Source: Isoetes taiwanensis
Taxonomy: Eukaryota; Streptophyta; Lycopodiopsida; Isoetales; Isoetaceae
NCBI GenBank assembly: GCA_021234155.1
Contig: JAJEKV010000058.1
Location: 40,632-104,631 of the forward strand
Length of the DNA: 64,000 nt
Reading direction: 5' to 3'
Both the position numbers and the translations under genes were made by a program. Below the pieces are notes generated by a model. It did no database searches, was not told the DNA's origin, and worked only from the letters and a program-made list of their open reading frames with translations. Position 1 is the first letter of the stretch, and each line of letters opens with the position of its first letter. Of this stretch, positions 56,024 to 64,000 are shown in pieces.

Positions 56024-57930
56024 ATGCCGTCAATTGCATAGTGGGCAATCGCATTGCCAATTCAAATGCAACTCTGTTCACAACTATAAATTAAGAATCT
56101 AAAGCAACACACAAACATAGTCAAATAAAAGGACTTATGAAGATGCTACCCTTATGAAGATGCTAAAATAGTGAGACTTTAAAGGAACATATCATTTTAC
56201 CTTTGTCTAAACCCAGTGTACACAATCTTGCAAAGTCTGCACCATTGGACCTCATTGCATATACGAATCAAATGCTTCAAAATTTTGTAGAAAGGACATC
56301 ATGCGAATCAATTGTACATGTTGCAATAACATGATTTTTGAATCAAATGAAAATCAACCTTGTATTTTAGGAATGGAAAAGATAAGCAAGACTTGAATAC
56401 TTGATATAATCAGTAGCAGGCTTGAGTTAACCAGCGGACTTTAATACATTAACAAAGAATAGACTACATAGGTAGTTTTATAGAATCTGAGGAAGAAGCT
56501 CATCTTTGTAGAGCTAACTACTTGTATACAAAATAGAAATCTGGACCAAACCCAATAAATTGCATCTTGTCCCCACATCATGACCTTAAAGTAAACTTTC
56601 CCCGATGAGGATCTCTCTCTACATGATAGCTTTAGAGGGAGACAAAGAACAAATCAACAAATAGATTCTCAAAGGAGCCATTTCTGGTTTGAAATAGATG
56701 CTCTTTCAAAAGCGAGGCTTTGTTGGAGGTCCCATCCATAAACAATGGATTAGCAAAGCAAAAATTAACTTGTGAGAAAAATTATCATTGAGCTCAAGGA
56801 AAATAAACAAATTATTTTTAGTCTAGAACTTAACCTATCAAAGATAGAAAAGGCGCTTACATTGATTGTGCTTATTGTGATAGAGAGTTTAGATGTTTGG
56901 GAGAAAGATCTATGAAGCACTGCCACCGACCTCGGTCTAGATCACTGACCCTAAGCCAAGAAGAGCAGATAATAGACTCACCCTAAATCGATTGCAATGG
57001 CATTGAGAGGAAGGCAAGAATAAATCGAGAAAAACACTTACACATATGATGCTACTGTGAATACCCAAAACCAAATGCACATGAACACCCAAAAACTAAA
57101 TGCACATAAATGAAAAACTTCAAATCAAGAAACTACGAAATAGAAAGCTCCATAGAACAAATGCTTTGCTGATGCAAATGCAAAACAATGAACATAAGTG
57201 CCAACCCTATCTATTAGCATTAGAACAAACATGTTTATCCTCAATTTTATCAATGTTATGCTAGCTATTCACATTACATTATGCTTGAAGATCGCAAATA
57301 ATAGAAGAATATCAGGTCCATAATCATAAGATACACACAAAAGACTATTAGAATGTCAATTTGCTTTGGATCAGTATTACTTATTAAGGCAAAATGGCAA
57401 AAAAGCGATAATTACCAAGAAATATAGCAAAAGGCGCTTGGGATAAAACCAAATCTTGACTCATTTATGTCATTTAAATAAAACCCAATTAGTTAAGATT
57501 ACACAATAGACAACTCAAAATAAATAAGTTGAGTGCGATTAGAAGCTCCATCTTTGACATACATAGATCATGGTCTTGAAAGATTGGGGCAATCAAGTGA
57601 CGGATACTCCTAATTATATGCATCCATAGCTTTTAGATTCTTGGTAGAATATGCCATCAAAAGCTATAGCTTGTCTTCAAAGCGGGATTACAATGCTATG
57701 AATCTAAAAACATGAGCAAAAAGTTTGAAGAGGCAAGCTGATCAAATTAGGGAAAGGCTGATCGATTTTCTTCCTCTGAAACATCTCTAGAAAAAAAAAA
57801 TAGAAAACCTTTTAAATATCCTAACTTGGTTGAACTTGGTAAGCTAAGTCAAAGATTTACTCTTCTTTGGCCGCAATTTAAGTGCCCATCAGTTCCGGTT
57901 CAATGTCTTCAAGTGCCTCTTAGAACAGAT
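56024..57930. other. H3 interior, no gene found
   Basis: AT-rich DNA with no supportable ORF, RNA or element boundary. Confidence 0.4.
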
Positions 57931-58170
57931 CCAGATGTCTTGACACTACTTCCAAATGCTGATACTTCTTAAAAAAAGGGATAGTCTTCATACCAATCTG
58001 CTCTCCTAATTTCGAATTTGTTCCTGCAAATAAATGAGAAAAATATGGCGAATCCGGATGTCTTGACACTACTTCCAAATCTTGATACTTCTAAAAAAGG
58101 GATAGTCTTCATACCAATCACGCTCCCTAATTTTCAATTTGGTCACCGCAAATGAATGAGAAAAATATGG
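57931..58170. repeat. about 120-bp tandem duplication in H3
   Basis: Unit 1 57931-58053 and unit 2 58054-58170 share gatgtcttgacactacttcc, gggatagtcttcatacc and atgagaaaaatatgg. Differences fall largely at CAG/CTG triplets (for example tcctgcaaa versus caccgcaaa). Confidence 0.88.
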
Positions 58171-58363
58171 TTGCAGACTTCAGAAACATGCATTACAAAT
58201 GGTATTTCTCAGTTACTTGCAAATTTTATGACATCTAAATCTTCTATCTTCCACGAACTTGTTTAAGATTATAAGCTCCTACCTGGAAAATAAGCATTAG
58301 AATTAGTTTTAGCCGCACATCATTTAGATTGTTACTCAGTTCTACCATTTCGTTTCTACTCAC

Positions 58364-58590
58364 CTTATGATGATCTCCAATCTGACCCATTTGAAGAATC
58401 ACATGGCCTAGCTCAAGGCCAATCCGCAATCGTGGCGCCAAAATGGTAGAAAGGAAAAATCGTAGAGTAGGAAATCGTAGAAGCGGGGAGCTTTTCGGTT
58501 CAAACTTGGCATTCAATGCGGCAACTATCCATCCATAAGAGGATCCCGAGGCAACAGCAAAGGGAGCATGCGGCGTTACATCTGGCGTTA
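58364..58590 (-). pseudogene. captured exon in H3
   Basis: A frame starting inside the Helitron 5' region reads ASGSSYGWIVAALNAKFEPK, LLRFPTLRFFLSTILAPRLR and GLELGHVILQMGQIGDHHK, ending precisely at a GTGAGT donor (58363-58358). The sequence looks coding and is not part of H1 or H2. The protein is not recognised, and no partner exon was found. This is probably a host exon picked up near the 5' end. Confidence 0.5.
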
Positions 58591-58630
58591 AACGAAAAAA
58601 ACAAAGCCCTCCCAAAAATAAAAAAGAAGA

Positions 58631-59154
58631 TAGATTCATACACAAGTTTATTGAACAATCCACTTTTTTTAAGTAGTTAACTATTGCAAGAAAAGCAATA
58701 TATTGTTTTTCCTTGGAAGCCCATAAAATGGCAATCAATATATTGCACATTTGCAAAATACAAACGTGTGAAATGATTCATCATCTAGTGGGTGGATATT
58801 TGGGTAGAACCCAACCCCAAAGGTAAACATAGCTATATAAACTCCTCAAATGTGTCACCAACATCAATGTTCACAACAAATTCTATTGAAACACTCATGT
58901 TCGTGTTGTTACGCCTATTGTTTCACTAAGCCATAGGTCACCATTGTATGCCTTTACATGATACATGGCAAATCGTTATATAGGGAAGATTAAGAGCTAT
59001 GCTTTGCAATAGGTTAACACACCCTAAATAAATGAAGATTAGGATCTTAGACATGAATAATGCCATATCCATTCTATAAAATTGAAATACTTAAACCTCC
59101 TAAATTGCATGCTTGCAAATTGATGTCTCAAAGGAAATATTGCTTCATCTTTAA
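58631..59154 (+). repeat. segment C, copy 2
   Basis: It matches 20886-21415 with few differences. The match ends at attgcttcatct, exactly where copy 1 meets the truncated LINE. Confidence 0.92.
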
Positions 59155-59361
59155 TAACTACCAAGCTGTGATATATACAAAGTAGCCGCCCGGTACCCTA
59201 AATTCTAATATACTAATAATGTTTTACAAAATGTAAATTTGTCGATCCATTAAAGGGCAATGGGGTTTTGAATAAGGCAAAGGGTCCTTATACTAGACCA
59301 CTCAAAAGTGATGGTCCTAAGATAGTCTAATTTTATATGGACTATACTATGTTAGCGGTTG
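59155..59361. other. spacer between segments C and A in copy 2
   Basis: About 207 bp with no match in copy 1 and no gene. Confidence 0.5.
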
Positions 59362-60384
59362 TGTAATGTTCTTTTTATAATGCATACAATTTGCTTGCGC
59401 TTGTGTATTCATCATACCAAAGTGGCAGATTTTGCCAATTAGATCCTTTGTTCTTTGAAGATGAATTTTAATAAGATCTCTTTAATTGCTTCATTTCTAG
59501 TTTAATGTCAGGATAGTTTGTGTATTGCCAAATACACTATGGCTTTCATGGTGCCCAAGTGCATTGTATTTGGCTTTGAAATTGCAAACTTTCTTTCGTA
59601 CATTTTTGCTAGCAGATTTGCATTCGAGTTATTAGGGATTTGTTTGGTTATACAAGGTACTTGGCCATTGTTATGGCCCCCTTATAAAAGTTTGTTAGAG
59701 ATCTATTTTCTCCTTTTATCATAGAAACGACATAAAACCTACTCATTATTTTGTATTGCCTTTCAAAGTGGACTCATGACACACATTTGGCCCATGCTCA
59801 AATTTTAGCATGCTTGAGCACCACAAAGCGCATTATCTACTTACTTAAAATGTTTTTGCCATCATGAGCTCGCTGGTGTCCGCATCACAAAGTGCATTAT
59901 AAGACTGTTTAAAAAGGAAATTTGGCTTTCAACAAAGGTGTTGCTTTATCATTTATGTTGGTAAAGTACGAAATAGAACGCAAATCTTTGTTCTTGCGGT
60001 TCTATGGGACCATATTCTCCTTATCGTTGTGGGATGAAATTTTCCTTTGCGTTAGTCACTTTAATGCTCTTCATGAACTTACCTGCCCGTATTCTTCTTG
60101 AGTAACTATTTTCAATAATGCTTTTATTGATGGTAAAAATTTGAGAATGGATTTACAAAGTTTATATATCAACGGAGGATCTGTGAAGCAAAATTCATTC
60201 CATTGCTTCTATCTTAAGTATGATACAATACGTCAACAAAGTCACGGATGCATCGATATTTGGAGAGTCATGTTGACAAATTGTTACTATAATATGAAGC
60301 GTCCTTAGATTATTTCTAGTGAAGAAATGTTCCTGACCCTTGGCCTTAGGAAAATGATAAATTCTTATATATACCTCAAAGAGA
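59362..60384 (+). repeat. segment A, copy 2
   Basis: It matches 18105-19121 nearly base for base, including the 68-codon ORF (59518-59724). The GC palindrome of copy 1 is replaced by cctgacccttggccttagg. Confidence 0.92.
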
Positions 60385-60439
60385 ATAAGCAATCTAAGTC
60401 ACTAGTTTCATCATTTATTTCTTAAAAATCGGACTTTCA

Positions 60440-60960
60440 AATTTTTAGATTTTGATACAATAAGTGGCCAGTGTTTATTGATGAAATCGTGTCATCTATA
60501 TCGTCACTTGTAGCATTACCAATAACAACAGTTGTAGTATCATATTTTTTAGCATTGTAGTGGCATAATAGTATCATACGTATCATCATCTATAGCTGCA
60601 GTGATAATATCATGCATTTTGTCCCAGTGGTCATAGGATTCATATATATTGCTATAATTAAATCATTCATAATGCCACCACGAGGCTATAATAGTGTCAA
60701 CTATAGCATCATCGGTATTGCTATAATTAGATGAATTATAATGCCAACCACGGCGTATCCTTTGTATCATCATTTTTAACTGATTAGTATCAGATGTAGC
60801 ATCATTGACAATGCCACGGTTATGATTGTATCATTATTAATGTCACATATTGTTATAAATTAGATGGTAATTGTATCAAATATAATTTCACATTTTTCAC
60901 CACCTACAATACCATCTATGATAGTGTCAATCATAGTATTATTAATGTCCACGAGAATCA
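60440..60960. repeat. degenerate repeats of tagtatcatcat type
   Basis: Words such as gtagtatcat, atagtatcat, atcatcattt and tataatgcca recur many times at irregular spacing, so this is an old minisatellite-like region. Confidence 0.6.
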
Positions 60961-60972
60961 TTGAGAAGCCTG

Positions 60973-61020
60973 CTAGTTTGCCCTTTCCAGTTTGCCCTTT
61001 CCCTTTAGTTTGCCCTTTCC
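60973..61020. repeat. tttgccctttcc microrepeat
   Basis: The unit tttgccctttcc occurs three times with short spacers. Confidence 0.85.
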
Positions 61021-61027
61021 CTTTTTG

Positions 61028-61141
61028 CCTACAATTTCCTATAAATCTAACATCCACCAGTAGTTTTCCTGGAATCTAAAGTGTAGCCTATGATTTCCTA
61101 TAAACTTAAAATCAACTAGCAAGTTCTTTAAAATCTAAAAT
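61028..61141. repeat. about 60-bp tandem duplication
   Basis: tttcctataaa.cta.aatc..c.ag followed by aatctaaa occurs twice. Confidence 0.65.
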
Positions 61142-61785
61142 CTGATCGTAAAATCAGTTATTTGATACAATTTCAATTTTATGCAACATATAATAAAGAT
61201 GGACAGAAATATATTGATTCTTTTTAACAATAATACAGTGGAAAACACTAGCTTTGCACTAGCTTATAGCAGTATGCATGATAAGAAATCGCCCCAACTC
61301 AGACAAAGTTTTGAGAGATGGCAATGTGACTACTTCAGAAAGATGATAATACAACATGCTTCATGATAAGACACCATCTCCACATCTCATCTGAAAATTT
61401 CGTGTTTGAATTTTGAGATGGTCAACATTTGCTGGTAGCCCCAAGAAAGATAGTAGCACAAGCACAACAATGGTGGGAAGACATCTTTAATATCTACCAA
61501 GAGCTGTGGTATCTGCAATAAAAACATGACCTTTCAGATATAAAATTACAAACTAAGCAAGATCTAAGGCCTCTAAGCAATGGATTCAACTGGTCTGCTT
61601 TCATTTCTTTACCAACAATTTAAAATGCACAAAACACATGAAGAATGCATTCCCAAAAATATACCATAGCTGAAACAAAGTATTTCCCATGTGCATTGAG
61701 GGCCTGACAGCTTTGGCCTTTAAAAATACTCATCCTGTGCAAAAATCAGCCCAGAAAGAAAGACTAGAAATGGTGAAGCCGCTCT
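61142..61785. other. no identified gene
   Basis: AT-rich DNA with short ORFs only. Confidence 0.35.
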
Positions 61786-62067
61786 GTGCTTACATCCGCT
61801 AGCAAGGTGCTAAAAAAACCTCCAGCGCTCAGATCCTCCAGCTCCAACAAATACCCTGCTGCAAATACACAGACAGCCATGGCTGAGCAAGCGGTTTTTG
61901 TAGCTCAGTATTTTGCAAGTAAGAAAGTACCGGCCTGCCAAGAACTCCAATCTGCAGCTTCTCAAATCATGCAATGGAGATCTGGCGGACTGTTGGCGAT
62001 CGAAAACCCGGCCCATTCAGGTGGCCGCTTGTCCCATAACCCTACTGATTCGGAATTTTTTTTTTAG
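61786..62067 (+). other. hypothetical ORF, possible first exon
   Basis: A 93-codon frame contains, after an internal ATG at 61879, AEQAVFVAQYFASKKVPACQ and ELQSAASQIMQWRSG. This second start has a natural context and a helical look. A possible donor is caggtggcc at about 62020. No family is recognised and the opposite strand also has an ORF. Confidence 0.35.
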
Positions 62068-62327
62068 GATAGTTTTAGGTCACTCATAGGAAAACAGACC
62101 TTACATTTGAAATGATATAAAATTTTCGACACTTTACTTCCCCAAAAAGCAGGTAATTAATTCATGTGCTAGAATATACTCGGATATTCGGCACAGCCCC
62201 TAGCTTTGCTATAGGCCTCAGTCTGCCCATCGCGCCTATTAATGAAGATCCAGGAACCAGTGGCAACTCTAGAAACTTGGAAACTGGCATCGATTCTTCA
62301 GCATTTCAATCTACTGTGATTCGTCTG

Positions 62328-62511
62328 ATCTTTGTGAGAGTGGGACGTAAACCTGGTGTGGACCTGGTGTGGACGTTCATCTCCCCGTCGCCTTGTCACT
62401 AGTCAAGCCCCATCCACGATCTTTGTGAGAGTAGGGCGTAAACACAATTCATGGACTTTGGTGTGGACGTTCGTCTCCCGTCGCCTGTCACTGGTCAAAG
62501 CCCCATCGTCT
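62328..62511. repeat. 91-bp-period tandem duplication
   Basis: atctttgtgagagt.gg.cgtaaac, ggtgtggacgttc and gtc.c.agccccatc recur at 62328 and 62419. Confidence 0.85.
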
Positions 62512-64000
62512 CTTTTGAAATTTGGTATCCACGTGTTTGGTAGTACTAAAAATTCAACTAAGTATTGTAGGTATAAGTATGCCGGAGTTACAAAATTATG
62601 AGTAGAAACTCATATAATCGTTGCTTTTTGTCCTACTTCTCGCGACTTGAGGCTTTGCTTAAGCTTAGTCTTACGGTATTGTACAGGCATGAGATATTCT
62701 ATTTCATATATTTGTTGCCGGTTTGTGCTATTGTAGCATTAGAAGTTATTTTGGTGACCTACTTTATTTTTAATTTTTGTGCGCAAATAATTTTCATATG
62801 CTTTCTGTTGGGTTATACACCGCCATAGTACCCATGAGGTTCCCGGCGGATATATGTACCAATTCTAACCTGGATTTGGAACACTGCGCATTTGAAAAAC
62901 ATGGCATTGATGGTTTCATCCTCACAGTACTCTAGCAATGGGTCTTAAGTCATACCGCAGGTCAATCATGCACGAAGCAAAAAACTCTAAGAATATAAGC
63001 CTTGGTTGTGAAATGGAAGTATTTCATATGAGCTTTTCAAAAAGATTGTCAAAATGAATGGTTATAGGCCTTTTTATGCGAGGTAAATTGAATCTGGACA
63101 ATCTCAACTGTACAAAAATCTGAGGATAGCTGTATATGTCCACAAGTTAACATACACTTATAGCTTTACTAGGAACTTGTTCTGGAGAAAAACAGTGGGG
63201 ATGGAGAATTGAGCCTTTGTCCATCTGTTGTTACAAATTATGCCACTTTAGCTATCTTGGATCTTTTTGCTTCTAGATGTTGAATCTTATTCTATATATA
63301 TTTACATGGCCTTTGGACAAACTTATTGGAATATGGGCCGACTTCCATTTATGAAGCGAAGTATAGATTAAGATTATAAGTGCTTGAAGGTACTTCCATG
63401 TATATACTTGTATGCCTTCTATGATAAATCCGTATCCGGCCAGTAATCTTCCACTAATTAAACTTGATCTTACAACGTAGTTCATAATCATCATAGTAAT
63501 AGATACCTCCAAGATTTTTTTCAAACTTTTCTATATACAATAATCATATAGTTTCCTTATTAAGTAGATGTATTTGATGGACCTCACCATGTTTGATGGA
63601 TCAACTTTGGAGAGTACTATGGTCTTCACGTATCCAATCCATTTGTAACATAATCTTTGAACCCGACTTTATTGAAATCCGTATGGGGCCAAAACCACCT
63701 AGCCAAGATATACCATATAATCCATGTAAGCCACTGTTCATATGATCCATGAAGCCTTGTATTAACAATACCATTTCCCCCCACTAGTACAACAGTCTAA
63801 GATCTATTGAGACATAAGCAAAGGCTATAACTTAAGCACTAAAGATACAACACCAATCAAACGTATTAACAACCTTTATTACACTAACCCATAACTAGCT
63901 GCGGAATGAGAACTAACACTAGCAAATCTACTGAGACATACAATAGCAAAATCGACTACATAAAAAGCTGGCAAAGTGGAGCAATGATACGTAACTTCCA
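62512..64000. other. right edge, no identified gene
   Basis: Short ORFs on both strands. None shows a family motif, and no element ends were found. Confidence 0.35.

Larger units (their letters stand above)
51543..58630 (-). mobile_element. Helitron H3, 7.09 kb, with known empty site
   Basis: On the minus strand it begins TCTTCTTTTTTATTTTTGGG at 58630 (after host A) and ends with hairpin GCCCGGC-ATC-GCCGGGC (51555-51571), cacacgttt and CTAG (51546-51543), followed by host T. Segments B and C, joined without it at 20885/20886 in copy 1, flank it exactly, so both ends are fixed and no target duplication was made, as expected for Helitrons. It has no Rep/helicase, so it is non-autonomous. It holds a hAT MITE, an RTE relic, tandem duplications and a captured exon. 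Confidence 0.93.

Overview
The window reads as a stretch of nuclear DNA from a land plant with a large, repeat-rich genome. Introns are short with GT..AG borders, TATA boxes lie ahead of some first exons, and the recognisable genes are plant families (a GEX1-type nuclear-fusion protein, a DUF300/TMEM184 protein, a 4-coumarate:CoA ligase-like exon). Plant-type L1, RTE, Ty3/gypsy, hAT, PIF/Harbinger and Helitron sequences dominate. I cannot name the species; a fern or gymnosperm would fit but this is not shown. I see no prokaryotic, organellar or viral block and no CRISPR array.

Layout. 1-6.1 kb: possible exons of an unrecognised gene, two Helitron 3' ends (one decayed, one good at 2461), and a decayed Q-rich coding relic. 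6148-12609: a complete Helitron (H1) with 5' TC, 3' hairpin and CTAG, carrying exons of unrecognised gene(s) with good splice sites. 13333 to about 14.7 kb: a related Helitron (H2) without a clear 3' end. 15.4-16.6 kb: a DUF300/TMEM184 exon and an unknown ORF. 18.1-21.4 kb: copy 1 of a duplicated block (segments A, B, C). 21.4-24.7 kb: an L1-type LINE on the minus strand, ORF1 and endonuclease open but cut off at the start of the reverse transcriptase. 25.0-25.8 kb: a 91-nt foldback, a 28-bp-TIR element and a perfect Tourist-like MITE. 26.25-28.05 kb: a GEX1/KAR5-family gene with one intron kept and several small frameshifts. 29.7-30.7 kb: a repeat-bearing ORF and a divergent first exon. 31-46.9 kb: a mosaic of decayed gypsy gag and integrase, LINE pieces and poly(A) tails. 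46.9-49 kb: GC-richer unclassified DNA and a 4CL-like exon. 49.3-51.5 and 58.6-60.4 kb: copy 2 of the duplication in the order B, C, A, split by a 7.1-kb Helitron (H3, 51543-58630). 60.4-64 kb: minisatellite-like and unassigned DNA.

The most informative part is the nested history of copy 2. The block present at 18.1-21.4 kb is found again in permuted order, H3 sits in it exactly between A and T, and copy 1 preserves the intact empty site at 20885/20886. H3 in turn holds a 111-bp hAT-type MITE with an 8-bp target duplication and a GC-rich RTE retrotransposon relic. Comparing the copies also reveals a repeated loss of CAG/CTG triplets toward CG or CGG, which looks more like a methylation-linked base-calling artefact than ordinary mutation. 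Only a few genes look functional; most coding content is fragmentary.
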